64,000 bases of DNA from Bacillus sp. REN16 (GTDB lineage Bacteria; Bacillota; Bacilli; Bacillales; Bacillaceae_L). The DNA lies in the NCBI RefSeq assembly GCF_020731355.1, contig NZ_JAJFZK010000007.1, forward strand, positions 248,001 through 312,000, in the 5' to 3' direction. Positions 24,443-33,256 of this stretch are shown here, in pieces. Position 1 is the first letter of the stretch. Each line of letters starts with the position of its first letter. Made by a program: the position numbers and the translations under genes. The notes below the pieces were generated by a model. It saw nothing but the letters and a program-made list of their open reading frames with translations, was not told the DNA's origin and did not search any database.

Positions 24443-25246
24443 TTACCCTCCCTGCACAATCACTTTGTTTGATGCTTTACGCCAAACAAATCGGAGGATT
24501 CCGTAAGACACGGCCACCCAAAATAACTGAATCCCAATTGATAGAAACACAGCACTACCCGAAATTTCTTCTATGAAAATAGCATTCGGTATAAAATAGA
24601 TTCCTTGAAATGGCAAATATGACGCAAACGTTTGCAACCATCCCGGGAAAAACCACAGTGGAATGACTGAGCCGGATAATAGTGAAACGGAAAAATAGAA
24701 AATATCCTCGATTCCTCCTGTTTCAATAAGCCAAAACGTAAATAGGCCAAAAGTCAGCTCGATACAGTACCGAATTAAAAAGCCTAAAAAACCTGAAATA
24801 ATAAATAAAATCCATGTCGCCCACGAAGTTGGAAGGCTCAAATCGACAAAGAAAAACAAAAGAATATATAACGGAACTAATGCGGTCAACATATAAAACG
24901 CAACACTACCAAAATCCGCAAACAAATATCGTAAAGGCACATCAAATGGCCTCATTAGTTCGAGTGCGATATCCCCTGTTCGAACTTTTTCCTGTAACTC
25001 CCACAAAGGTGTACCAGCACCATTGACTGCTGTTAAAAACTGACTGACGACAACATAAGTAAGCATGGCGGTTAACGATATTCCACTTGCTTCTTCTTTT
25101 CCAGCATACAGCGCATACCAAATCGACATCCACATTAACAAAAAGATGATATTTGAAACCAGCCTTGTCCATACATCAAATCGGTAGGCGGCAGATCTCA
25201 TAAAAGCTTTTTTCGTAAAAGCCGTATACATTTTTACCGTATCCAT
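24443..25246 (-). CDS. ABC-2 family transporter permease (first)
   Basis: The first gene of the three-gene exporter operon, 267 residues with six hydrophobic segments. Its N-terminal part (KKAFMRSAAYRFDVWTRLVSNIIFLLMW) resembles the partner permease, suggesting a duplicated pair. The open frame begins six codons earlier at a TTG, but GAGGTG directly precedes the ATG at 25246. No specific substrate is evident. Confidence 0.88.
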   Translation of the reverse strand: MDTVKMYTAFTKKAFMRSAAYRFDVWTRLVSNIIFLLMWMSIWYALYAGKEEASGISLTAMLTYVVVSQFLTAVNGAGTPLWELQEKVRTGDIALELMRPFDVPLRYLFADFGSVAFYMLTALVPLYILLFFFVDLSLPTSWATWILFIISGFLGFLIRYCIELTFGLFTFWLIETGGIEDIFYFSVSLLSGSVIPLWFFPGWLQTFASYLPFQGIYFIPNAIFIEEISGSAVFLSIGIQLFWVAVSYGILRFVWRKASNKVIVQGG

Positions 25247-25356
25247 CAGGTCACCTCTACTCAACTATCAACAGGTTTGCGAAAAGCAAAGTATATGAAA
25301 AATACTTTGCTATTAACAGATTTTTCTTTATAGTAGCACAGTTGTCTATCTTTCGA

Positions 25357-26667
25357 CTAGGCACTTTCTCTCTTTTTAGCCCCAAGTTTTGTAACCGTTT
25401 GTTCGATCAAAATAGCAACGACTGTTCCAAGAACAAGCCCATTATTTAAAACTGACGTTAAAATAGGTGGTACATCCTGAAAAGCACTTGATGGCACAAA
25501 CATTGAACCCACCCCAACGAACAACGAAAACACAATAATCATTCTGGATTGACTTTTATTGACCAGATTTTCAAATCCGGCTAATGCTGGCAGCATAAGA
25601 TTTGCGAATATAATAAAAACCGTTGCATAACCAATGGGTGCAGGCAAGCCCGAAACGAAATTCATAATTTTAGGAAAGAAACTAATTACGACTAAAATAA
25701 AACTGCCGACAATAAATGGCAGCCTAGTATTAATTTTCGTAGTTGCAATGAAACCTGCAGCCCCGGATATAGGTACAGGTGCAACTGCTGAAAAGAGTCC
25801 TGCTAACATTTGGTTAATTCCAGCCATAAATCCAGCTGGCCGATATCTTGTTTTTGCTAATTTAATGTTTTGCGATTGCAGCACCTGCTCGACAACCCTT
25901 ACACTTGCGATTAAATTTGTTAAAAGTAACAGAGTCACAAGGATCGATGTAGCAATCATTCCACTATCAAAAACTGGTTTACCGAAGGCAAAAACAGGTG
26001 GAACTTCCATTAATTTATTTGATGTGATCTTGACTGGCTCTGTTAGTCCAAAGACAGCAAAAATGATCCAACCAAGGGCTAAGCTAATAAGTACGGAGTA
26101 TTGCCTTAAGACCCGAGGTCCTTTTTCTGCAAAAACAAACGTAAAAAGAACAATAAAAAGACAAATACCCGCGATTTTTAGATTTACTGTTTCTTCGCCA
26201 CGGTAGCCAACTCCGAAGATGCCATTTAAAAATGAACCACTTAGCTGTAATGATAGTAAAATTAAATATGTCCCTGTCACAACAGGTGTAAATAGCTTTG
26301 AGAGTCGATCAATTATCCCGAGCACACTTAAAAGCATAAATAAAATCCCGCTGACCAAAATCCCCGCTTCTATCGCCCGAAGCGTTTCTTCCCCCGATCC
26401 GTACAAGGTCGGCCCTAAACCAGCATAAATAATAAACACGCCCCACCATAGACCTGCTGGACCTTCATTAATCGGCAAGCGATGCCCAAAATACACTTGA
26501 ACCAAACCGGATAATCCAAGTACAAGGAATGTCCGCGAAACGAAGCTTGCCGTTTCAGAAGCGTCCATCCCATATAGGGCTGCAATCGCGATTGGTGCCA
26601 CAATCGAACTAGCTATGATAAAGGCTAGCCATTGTAATGAACTAAAAAATACTTTCAATTTCCTCAT
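25357..26667 (-). CDS. NCS2-family purine/pyrimidine permease (YwdJ-like)
   Basis: A 436-residue nucleobase:cation symporter-2 family protein with about 12-14 membrane segments. The segment QVYFGHRLPINEGPAGLWWGVF and the later PISGAAGFIATTKINTRLPFIVGS match the substrate-binding helices of NCS2 proteins. It is more like B. subtilis YwdJ than PbuX or UraA, so base specificity is undetermined. No purine riboswitch fits in the short upstream region. It is divergent from the oxidoreductase gene at 26771. Confidence 0.85.
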   Translation of the reverse strand: MRKLKVFFSSLQWLAFIIASSIVAPIAIAALYGMDASETASFVSRTFLVLGLSGLVQVYFGHRLPINEGPAGLWWGVFIIYAGLGPTLYGSGEETLRAIEAGILVSGILFMLLSVLGIIDRLSKLFTPVVTGTYLILLSLQLSGSFLNGIFGVGYRGEETVNLKIAGICLFIVLFTFVFAEKGPRVLRQYSVLISLALGWIIFAVFGLTEPVKITSNKLMEVPPVFAFGKPVFDSGMIATSILVTLLLLTNLIASVRVVEQVLQSQNIKLAKTRYRPAGFMAGINQMLAGLFSAVAPVPISGAAGFIATTKINTRLPFIVGSFILVVISFFPKIMNFVSGLPAPIGYATVFIIFANLMLPALAGFENLVNKSQSRMIIVFSLFVGVGSMFVPSSAFQDVPPILTSVLNNGLVLGTVVAILIEQTVTKLGAKKRESA

Positions 26668-26770
26668 CCCATTCCAAAATATTCCGCATTAATCATTTTA
26701 TCATTTTTTTCAATAGGTGAATGTTTGTTATAATGTATTTGCTTTAATTTTTACATATGGAGGAAAATTT

Positions 26771-27754
26771 ATGATTCGTTTTGGAGTAATCGGAACCAAC
26801 TGGATAACAGATGCATTTTTGGAAGCAGCAAAGGCAATCGATGATTTTTCGCTAACTGCTGTTTATTCTCGAACAGAGGAACGCGCAAAGGAATTTGCCG
26901 AAAAATATCAAGCACCCTATACCTTTTCATCAATCACAGAAATGGCACAATCTGATGTATTTGATGCGGTTTACATCGCAAGTCCCACTTCCTTCCATGC
27001 CTCTCAAGCAATCATTCTATTGAATCATGGTAAACATGTTCTTTGTGAGAAACCGATTGCCTCAAACACGAGAGAACTAAAGGAAATGATTCATGCAGCT
27101 AAGGTAAACAATGTGCTATTAATGGAAGCGCTGAAGTCAGGATTTCTCCCTTCATATTCAAGTATTCGGGAGAACTTGCATAAAATCGGTCCGGTTCGCC
27201 GCTATTTCGCAAGCTATTGTCAATATTCATCCCGCTATGATGCCTATAAGGAAGGAACGGTTTTAAATGCCTTCAAACCTGAATTTTCAAATGGATCATT
27301 AATGGATATTGGAGTGTACTGTGTATATCCGATGGTGCAATTATTTGGGAAACCTGATGCAATTAAAGCAAGCGGACTAATGCTTGATTCGGGCGTGGAT
27401 GGCGAAGGGAGTATTCTAGCCCACTACAAAGACATGGAGGGCATGATGATGTTTTCGAAAATCACCAATTCCTATATCCCATCGGAAATTCAAGGTGAAA
27501 ATGGCAGCATTCTCATTGATAAAATTTCATCACCCGAGAAGGTGGAAATTCGCTATCGCGACGGCAGAGTCGAGGATATCTCAAAGCTCCCTGATCAGCA
27601 CACAATGTATTATGAGGCAAAGGAATTTATTAAACATATTAAAAATGGGGATTTGGAATCTGACATCAACACATATGAAAACTCACTTGCTGTGATGGAA
27701 ATTCTTGATGAAGCCCGAAGCCAAATGGGATTAGTGTTTCCAGCAGATCGATAA
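26771..27754 (+). CDS. Gfo/Idh/MocA-family oxidoreductase (YulF-like)
   Basis: A NAD(P)-dependent dehydrogenase of 327 residues. The N-terminal Rossmann fold starts MIRFGVIGTNWITDAF, and the family EKP motif is present (GKHVLCEKPIASN). A C-terminal dimerisation sheet follows. The ATG at 26771 has GGAGG seven bases upstream; the longer frame to 26717 lacks a site. The gene is monocistronic and the substrate, probably a sugar or polyol derivative, is unknown. Confidence 0.88.
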   Translation: MIRFGVIGTNWITDAFLEAAKAIDDFSLTAVYSRTEERAKEFAEKYQAPYTFSSITEMAQSDVFDAVYIASPTSFHASQAIILLNHGKHVLCEKPIASNTRELKEMIHAAKVNNVLLMEALKSGFLPSYSSIRENLHKIGPVRRYFASYCQYSSRYDAYKEGTVLNAFKPEFSNGSLMDIGVYCVYPMVQLFGKPDAIKASGLMLDSGVDGEGSILAHYKDMEGMMMFSKITNSYIPSEIQGENGSILIDKISSPEKVEIRYRDGRVEDISKLPDQHTMYYEAKEFIKHIKNGDLESDINTYENSLAVMEILDEARSQMGLVFPADR

Positions 27755-27756
27755 GT

Positions 27757-27787
27757 AAAAACGCTTGCGACTTTTAGCCGCAAGCGT
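27757..27787 (-). terminator. Terminator between convergent genes
   Basis: ACGCTTGCG pairs perfectly with CGCAAGCGT around a nine-base loop. The minus strand has five T residues after the stem, so it best serves the gene at 27797-28441. Confidence 0.85.
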
Positions 27788-27796
27788 AATCATATC

Positions 27797-28441
27797 CTAT
27801 AATTTTTTCAATGCATCTGCGACTTGTTCATCACCACTAACCAGGTCAAAGGCTTGATGGTATGTACGTTCTTCAGTTAAGGAAGCAACTACTGCTTTTG
27901 CAACATCCGCACGAGGAATTGTATTTCTAGTTAAATTCTCTCCAATTGCAATCTTCCCAGTTCCTTCATCATTCAATAAGCCGCCAGGTCGAATAATAGT
28001 GTAGGTTAAATCACTTTGCATGAGAAGTCGATCTGCATAATGCTTTGCGACATAGTATGGGCGGATGGCCTCATTCCATTTTTCACGCTTATTGGCTCCT
28101 AATGCACTAACCATGACAAATCGCTTTACACCGGTTTGTTCTGCTGCTTCAATCGTCTTCACTGCACCATCAAGATCAATTAATAGTGTTTGATCTGGAC
28201 CTGTGTGGCCACCAGAACCGGCAGTAAAAACTATCGCATCACAACCTGATATTGCTTCAGCTATTTTCCCCACACTATCAGCAATACTTGCAAAGACAGT
28301 TTCGACACCTAGATGTTCAAAATAGTCTATTTGCTCTTGTTTGCGAACCATTGCAAGTGGTGTATACTCACCACTTTCCTTTAATAAATTAATTACCTGT
28401 TTACCGATTTGTCCATTAGCTCCGACAACACAAACTCTCAT
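27797..28441 (-). CDS. NAD(P)-binding SDR-type protein (YhfK-like)
   Basis: A 214-residue Rossmann-fold protein with the dinucleotide loop VVGANGQIGKQV at the N-terminus and an ALGANKREKWNEAIRPYYVAKHYADRLL segment with the YxxxK pair. It resembles B. subtilis YhfK and NmrA/atypical SDR proteins, whose substrates are unknown. The frame extends 22 codons upstream, but AAAGGGG lies before the ATG at 28441 and the GxxGxxG loop begins six residues later. Confidence 0.85.
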   Translation of the reverse strand: MRVCVVGANGQIGKQVINLLKESGEYTPLAMVRKQEQIDYFEHLGVETVFASIADSVGKIAEAISGCDAIVFTAGSGGHTGPDQTLLIDLDGAVKTIEAAEQTGVKRFVMVSALGANKREKWNEAIRPYYVAKHYADRLLMQSDLTYTIIRPGGLLNDEGTGKIAIGENLTRNTIPRADVAKAVVASLTEERTYHQAFDLVSGDEQVADALKKL

Positions 28442-28522
28442 CAATCTGGCCCCTTTCTTACATGTACTACTTTTATTATTACAAGATAAGAAAGAGATAT
28501 CAAACAATAGGGCTTATAAAAA

Positions 28523-28553
28523 GGACCACCCGCGCTCTGTTGCCGGATGGTCC
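28523..28553 (-). terminator. Terminator of the BmrCD-like operon
   Basis: On the minus strand GGACCATCCG pairs with CGGGTGGTCC (G-U included) around an 11-base loop, followed by five T residues. Confidence 0.85.
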
Positions 28554-28560
28554 CAAAAAT

Positions 28561-30297
28561 TTAAGCATATAATGATTGTGCTTGCATTTGATACATTTGG
28601 GCATAAATGCCGCCATGAGCTAATAATTCATCATGGGTACCTTGTTCTTTAATCACCCCTTGCTCTAATACGAGAATGCGATCTGCATTTTTGATTGTTG
28701 AAAGACGGTGAGCAATAATAAACGTTGTACGTCCTTGCTTAAGAACGTCCATCGCGTGTTGAATAATCTCTTCTGTCTCAGTATCAATATTAGATGTCGC
28801 TTCATCTAGTATTAAGATCGCAGGATCAAAGGCAAGTGCTCTAGCAAATGAGATTAGTTGACGTTGACCTGATGAAAGTGTACTTCCCTTCTCTATCACA
28901 GGTTCGTCAATCCCTTTTTCCAGGTTCTTAAGGACTCGTTCCGCACCAACCGCTTCTAATGCCTTCTCTACCTTCTCCCGTGTTATCTTCGGGTCATTTA
29001 AGCTCACGTTCGAAGCAATCGTCCCCGTAAACAAATACGGATCCTGTAAAACGATCCCCATATGTTGACGGATTGTTTGTCTTGGCAATGTTGTAATGTC
29101 GATTCCATCAATATAAATCTTTCCTTTTGAAGGATCATAGAATCGAAATAGCAGGTTCATGATGGAGCTTTTTCCAGAACCGGTATGGCCAACTAAGGCA
29201 ACCGTTTCACCACGTTTTGCTTCAAAAGACAAATGCTTTAATACATATTCATCATCTTTATAGGCAAAGGTGACATCATCGAATAAAACATGGCCATCAT
29301 ATCTAGGCATTGTTTCCTCTGATACCACTTCCCCATTCAAATCTAATACATCAAACACGCGTTTCCCCGCAACAAGGGAGCGCTCTAATTGAGAAAACTG
29401 ATTTACTACATTCGTTATAGGATTAAATAGTCTTGTTAAGTAATCCACAAAGGCATACAACGTACCCGCTGATGCAACCTCACCGAGTGATAATGATTGC
29501 GTTCCAAAATAAAAAATGAAAATCATAAACATAATCAGTCGTAATGTATTAACTAAGTTAAATGAAGTGGCAGAGTCCAATAACAATAATTTTCGCCCAT
29601 AAGCATAATGCTCATCATTCATTTCATCAAACTCTTTCGTCATTTGCTTTTCACGACGGAATGCTTGAATAATGGTCATCCCTTGAATAGATTCATTAAT
29701 CATTGCATTGATGTCCGCAATTTTTTTACGAATCACTTTATTATACTGAGATGCATATTTCCTGTATAAAATCATCCATACGTAAATGAGCGGAATCATA
29801 AGCAATGCGATCATTGCCATTTTCCAATTCAGGATGAACAGTGCAATATATACTCCCGCAATCGAAATAAAGCTTGTCGCAAAATTCGAAAGAACCTGCA
29901 CGTATAAATTCCGAAGCGCTTCTGTATCATTTGTAACGCGCGCCACAATTTTTCCAGCTGGCCGTTGATCAAAGTATTGAATCGGCAATGTATGAATATG
30001 ACCAAATACATCCTGCCGCAATTTTTGTATCACCCGATTCGCCCCTATTTGTAAATAAATATACATAAAGTAGCGCAGAATCGCTGTTGCGATTGCTAAT
30101 AGTAAATATAAGCAGAGTAACCAAGCAATCGGCTTAATTTCAATATTTCCAACAACCATATATTCATCGATAATATATTTTGCAATAAACGGACCTGCAA
30201 GATCTGCAAAGACTGCAATTGTTAAGAAAAATAGCCCAAGAAAAATAGGTCTCTTATAATACATCGCATATTTTATTAACCGTTTACCTGTACTCAT
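28561..30297 (-). CDS. BmrD-like multidrug ABC exporter half-transporter
   Basis: A fused permease-ATPase of 578 residues. Six membrane helices occupy about 1-310. The ATPase has Walker A GHTGSGKSS, signature LSSGQRQL and Walker B ILILDEATSNID, with the catalytic glutamate intact. It resembles B. subtilis BmrD (YheH) along its length but lacks the roughly 95-residue extracellular insert near the first helix that I recall in BmrD (673 residues). Its ATG overlaps the stop of the partner gene by four bases, so translational coupling and a heterodimer are likely. Confidence 0.92.
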   Translation of the reverse strand: MSTGKRLIKYAMYYKRPIFLGLFFLTIAVFADLAGPFIAKYIIDEYMVVGNIEIKPIAWLLCLYLLLAIATAILRYFMYIYLQIGANRVIQKLRQDVFGHIHTLPIQYFDQRPAGKIVARVTNDTEALRNLYVQVLSNFATSFISIAGVYIALFILNWKMAMIALLMIPLIYVWMILYRKYASQYNKVIRKKIADINAMINESIQGMTIIQAFRREKQMTKEFDEMNDEHYAYGRKLLLLDSATSFNLVNTLRLIMFMIFIFYFGTQSLSLGEVASAGTLYAFVDYLTRLFNPITNVVNQFSQLERSLVAGKRVFDVLDLNGEVVSEETMPRYDGHVLFDDVTFAYKDDEYVLKHLSFEAKRGETVALVGHTGSGKSSIMNLLFRFYDPSKGKIYIDGIDITTLPRQTIRQHMGIVLQDPYLFTGTIASNVSLNDPKITREKVEKALEAVGAERVLKNLEKGIDEPVIEKGSTLSSGQRQLISFARALAFDPAILILDEATSNIDTETEEIIQHAMDVLKQGRTTFIIAHRLSTIKNADRILVLEQGVIKEQGTHDELLAHGGIYAQMYQMQAQSLYA

Positions 30298-32036
30298 GCG
30301 CCGTCCCCCTCTAGCTGCTGACGGTCAAATTGTTCCTTATACCAGCCATTTTGTCTTAGGAGCTCTTCGTGAGTACCTTGCTCTGCAATTTGTCCCTCAT
30401 TCAGCACGATAATCTGATCAGCATGTTGAACGCCTGATAAACGATGTGTTGTAATAATCGTTGTTTTGTCGCTTCGCTCGTTCTGAATGTTTTCGATGAT
30501 CCGTGCCTCTGTTTTCGCATCAACAGCAGATAGTGAATCATCTAGGATTAAAATTTCAGGATCTTTTATAAGCGCACGGGCAATAGACACGCGTTGCTTT
30601 TGTCCCCCAGATAAGGATACTCCTTTTTCACCTACTAGAGTTTCAAGCCCCCTCGGTAAGTTTTCTAAGTCCTTTTTAAAGTATGCTAAGTGAATCGCAT
30701 TATCGATTTCATCATCTGTAGCATCTTCTTTACCAAACAAAATGTTTTCCCGAATCGTCCGTGAAAATAACACGTGATCCTGTGGAACATATCCAATCCA
30801 ATCAAGTATTTGTTCCTTCGTTTGTGACGCGATATCAATTCCAGCAATGCTTAGTTGCCCCTCCTGCAATGGATATTCGCGTAGTAATTGCCGTAAAAAT
30901 GTTGTTTTTCCAGCACCTGTTTTCCCTACGATACCAAGTGTTTCTCCTTTTTTTAGTGCCAACGTTATCTTCTGTAAATTTTTCACCTGGCTTGTTGGAT
31001 ACTGAAACAATAAATCTTGAAACCCAATGGTACTCGGTGTCGAAATAGCAACAGGGTTATTCGTGTTTTTTACATCTGCCTCATAATTTAGTGTTTCTTG
31101 TACACGATCAAGTGAAGCATTCCCTTGTTGCATGACGTTAATTAGCTCGCCAATCGCAAAAATTGGCCAAACAGCAAGACCTAAATAGACATTAAAGGTA
31201 ACAAGTTGACCTACTGTCATTTCACCATTTGCTACGAGAAACGCACCATATCCAAGGGCTACAACATAGCTGATACCCGTTCCAACCTTGGTAATCGGCC
31301 CAAACAAGGCATTGATCTTTGCAGTGTGGATATTTTTTTGGTAAACCTCTTCACTCTTATCAGCAAAGAAACTTTCATCCTTTTTTTCCTGTACATAAGC
31401 GCGAATGACTCTGACACCTGCAACAGACTCTAGCACATTATCATTCAATTCACCAAATGAATCCTGTGCTTTCATATATCGTTCATGTACAATTTTCCCC
31501 AAGTATTGAATGAGCACAGCCATAATTGGAACTGGCAGCATTGAAAAGAGGGTTAATTTCCATGAAATCATGATGCCCATTGCAAAAATAATGGTTCCCA
31601 AAAACAAGGTGGAGTCAATTAAGGTCATAATTCCGAAACCCGCTGTTAGCGAAACTGAATTCAAATCATTTGTGGCACGTGCCATTAAATCACCTGTACG
31701 GTTCTTCTCATAAAAAGTTGGTGTCATTTTTAAAAACTGAAGCATCAGCTTTCGGCGCATTAACTTTTCCAGATTTAAAGAACCTTCGAATAATCGGTAT
31801 TGCCAAAAGAAATTCAAGAAATAGCCAGCTACAATAATGGCTGCAAATATTAAAATATATTGAAGCAGTACTGCTTTTGTCATTTCACCTGCTGTTAAAA
31901 TATCAATAATTGAGCCAAGTAAATATGGCGGAATAACTTCCAACACAGTGGCAATCATTAACAGGACTATGGCAATTGTGTATTGCAACCAATATTTTTT
32001 AAAAAACCAGCCAAGCTTACCTAATACATCAAACAT
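30294..32036 (-). CDS. bmrC: BmrC-like multidrug ABC exporter half-transporter
   Basis: 580 residues; the N-terminus MFDVLGKLGWFFKKYWLQYT and the NRTGDLMARATNDL segment are close to B. subtilis BmrC (YheI). Walker A is GKTGAGKTT and the signature LSGGQKQR. The Walker B end is ILILDDSLSAVD, where the catalytic glutamate is replaced by aspartate. This is the degenerate site expected in a heterodimeric exporter with one active ATPase site. It is transcribed first, behind a leader with a short peptide gene and an attenuator, as known for bmrB-bmrCD, which responds to ribosome-targeting antibiotics. Confidence 0.93.
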   Translation of the reverse strand: MFDVLGKLGWFFKKYWLQYTIAIVLLMIATVLEVIPPYLLGSIIDILTAGEMTKAVLLQYILIFAAIIVAGYFLNFFWQYRLFEGSLNLEKLMRRKLMLQFLKMTPTFYEKNRTGDLMARATNDLNSVSLTAGFGIMTLIDSTLFLGTIIFAMGIMISWKLTLFSMLPVPIMAVLIQYLGKIVHERYMKAQDSFGELNDNVLESVAGVRVIRAYVQEKKDESFFADKSEEVYQKNIHTAKINALFGPITKVGTGISYVVALGYGAFLVANGEMTVGQLVTFNVYLGLAVWPIFAIGELINVMQQGNASLDRVQETLNYEADVKNTNNPVAISTPSTIGFQDLLFQYPTSQVKNLQKITLALKKGETLGIVGKTGAGKTTFLRQLLREYPLQEGQLSIAGIDIASQTKEQILDWIGYVPQDHVLFSRTIRENILFGKEDATDDEIDNAIHLAYFKKDLENLPRGLETLVGEKGVSLSGGQKQRVSIARALIKDPEILILDDSLSAVDAKTEARIIENIQNERSDKTTIITTHRLSGVQHADQIIVLNEGQIAEQGTHEELLRQNGWYKEQFDRQQLEGDGA

Positions 32037-32077
32037 ATTCCATACCCTCTTTCTCTTTCACGGCTGTAAGACCCAAG

Positions 32078-32134
32078 CTACCCACTATCCAGTAACTCCT
32101 TTTTGAAGATCAATACTCTTCGTTTGTTCCACAT
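32078..32134 (-). CDS. Possible second short leader ORF, 18 residues
   Basis: ATG at 32134, seven bases after AAAGGGAG, opens a frame encoding MWNKRRVLIFKKELLDSG. It lies between the attenuator and bmrC-like start, so it would be translated only on read-through transcripts. The ribosome site is good, but a frame this short may arise by chance. Confidence 0.35.
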   Translation of the reverse strand: MWNKRRVLIFKKELLDSG

Positions 32135-32177
32135 GTCACTACTCCCTTTCATCCATTATCACTAAAGGATTCCACAC

Positions 32178-32212
32178 AAAAAAGATGCATACCCTAAAAA
32201 GAGGATGCATCT
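32178..32212 (-). terminator. Attenuator terminator in the BmrCD-like leader
   Basis: On the minus strand AGATGCAT pairs with ATGCATCT with CCT/AGG pairing inside, followed by six T residues. It lies 140 bases before the bmrC-like start and 64 bases after the leader peptide stop, so it ends the leader transcript unless an alternative fold forms. Confidence 0.85.
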
Positions 32213-32275
32213 CTATAAAGGTAAAGTAGGCGTACCTATACCTTTTATTGTATTCGGAATCTACAATCCTACAAA

Positions 32276-32335
32276 TTAAAGGTATGGACAATGTATGCAA
32301 TTATTGTTTATGTTACGTGCATTTAGTTCTCTCAT
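32276..32335 (-). CDS. Leader peptide of the BmrCD-like operon, 19 residues
   Basis: ATG at 32335 with GGAGG eight bases upstream encodes MRELNARNINNNCIHCPYL. The RNA around it has competing pairings. ATACCTTT at the end of this ORF can pair with AAAGGTAT downstream, which can otherwise pair with a later TACCTTT. TGCATAC inside the ORF can also pair with GTATGCA in the terminator arm. Ribosome position on this ORF could therefore decide termination, the mechanism described for B. subtilis bmrB. The sequence and length differ from BmrB as I know it, so I leave the symbol blank. Confidence 0.75.
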   Translation of the reverse strand: MRELNARNINNNCIHCPYL

Positions 32336-32514
32336 TGTCCTTTCCTCCTTTGTAAAATTTTTATTAGTGTTCTTGAAGATTACCATTTTTTTCATACAAT
32401 TGTCAACTATCAAATTACTGTTTTACGTTTTTTTCAAACCCATATTTAAGGAATAAAGACAAGACGACTAACAAAAAATGTTAATGATGCAATTTAAAGA
32501 TTGGAGCGAAATAA

Positions 32515-33213
32515 ATGGACATTCCAGAATTAGTTTTACGAATTTTCCTTGGATTTATTATCTTATTTACGCTTACTCGAATAATGGGAAGAAAAGAAAT
32601 TAGCCAGATGACATTTTTTAATTTTGTGTCTGCGATAGCGATTGGTTCACTTGCGGCCAACTGGATCACGACGAAAGATTTAAGTATCCTAAACGGAATT
32701 ATCGCCCTGAGCGGATGGGCTCTTTTTACACTTTTCATGAGTTATATCGATATAAAATCGAAAAAGGCAAGAAAAATTACAACCGGAGATCCCCTTATCG
32801 TGATTAAAGATGGGAAAATCATGGATAAGACACTTCGAAAAAGTCGCCTTGATCTTGACACATTAAGTGCGATGTTAAGACAAGAAAATGTCTTTTCAAT
32901 GGCAGATGTAGACTACGCCATATTTGAAACAAATGGAATGCTTTCTGTTCTGAAAAAAGAAGGAAAGCAGACCATGACCAAAAGCGATATGAATATTCCT
33001 CCTTCTCTGACAAAAATTTATCCAATCTCAACAGAAGTTATCGCTGACGGGAGGGTGTTAACAAATAATTTAACGAAACTCAATTTATCAAAAAACTGGC
33101 TGGACCAACAGCTTAAGCAAGCCGGTGTAATCACTCCTTCTGACGTGATGTATGCAGAAGTGCAACAGGACGGATCACTATACGTTGATCAAAAGGAAGA
33201 AACTCTACATTAA
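32515..33213 (+). CDS. DUF421 membrane protein (YetF/YrbG family)
   Basis: A 232-residue protein with three N-terminal hydrophobic segments (about 5-80), including the family stretch TRIMGRKEISQMTFFNFVSAIAIGSLAA. A cytoplasmic DUF421 domain follows, with GDPLIVIKDGKIMDKTLRKSRL and LDTLSAMLRQENVFSMADVDYAIFETNG. Several Bacillus paralogs are found in spore or envelope regulons; the biochemical role is unknown. TTGGAG lies before the ATG. The gene is monocistronic, converging on ydbT. Confidence 0.9.
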   Translation: MDIPELVLRIFLGFIILFTLTRIMGRKEISQMTFFNFVSAIAIGSLAANWITTKDLSILNGIIALSGWALFTLFMSYIDIKSKKARKITTGDPLIVIKDGKIMDKTLRKSRLDLDTLSAMLRQENVFSMADVDYAIFETNGMLSVLKKEGKQTMTKSDMNIPPSLTKIYPISTEVIADGRVLTNNLTKLNLSKNWLDQQLKQAGVITPSDVMYAEVQQDGSLYVDQKEETLH

Positions 33214-33222
33214 AATCAATTA

Positions 33223-33256
33223 AAACAAGCATGGAAAATCATTCCGTGCTTGTTTC
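33223..33256 (+). terminator. Terminator of the DUF421 gene
   Basis: AAACAAGCATGGA pairs with TTCCGTGCTTGTTT (one G-U) around AAATCA, with TTT following. It lies right at the ydbT stop and may work in both directions. Confidence 0.75.

Noticed and set aside
26668-26770. A purine riboswitch before the NCS2 permease.
   Set aside because: The divergent intergenic region is only about 100 bases and shows none of the expected conserved loops.
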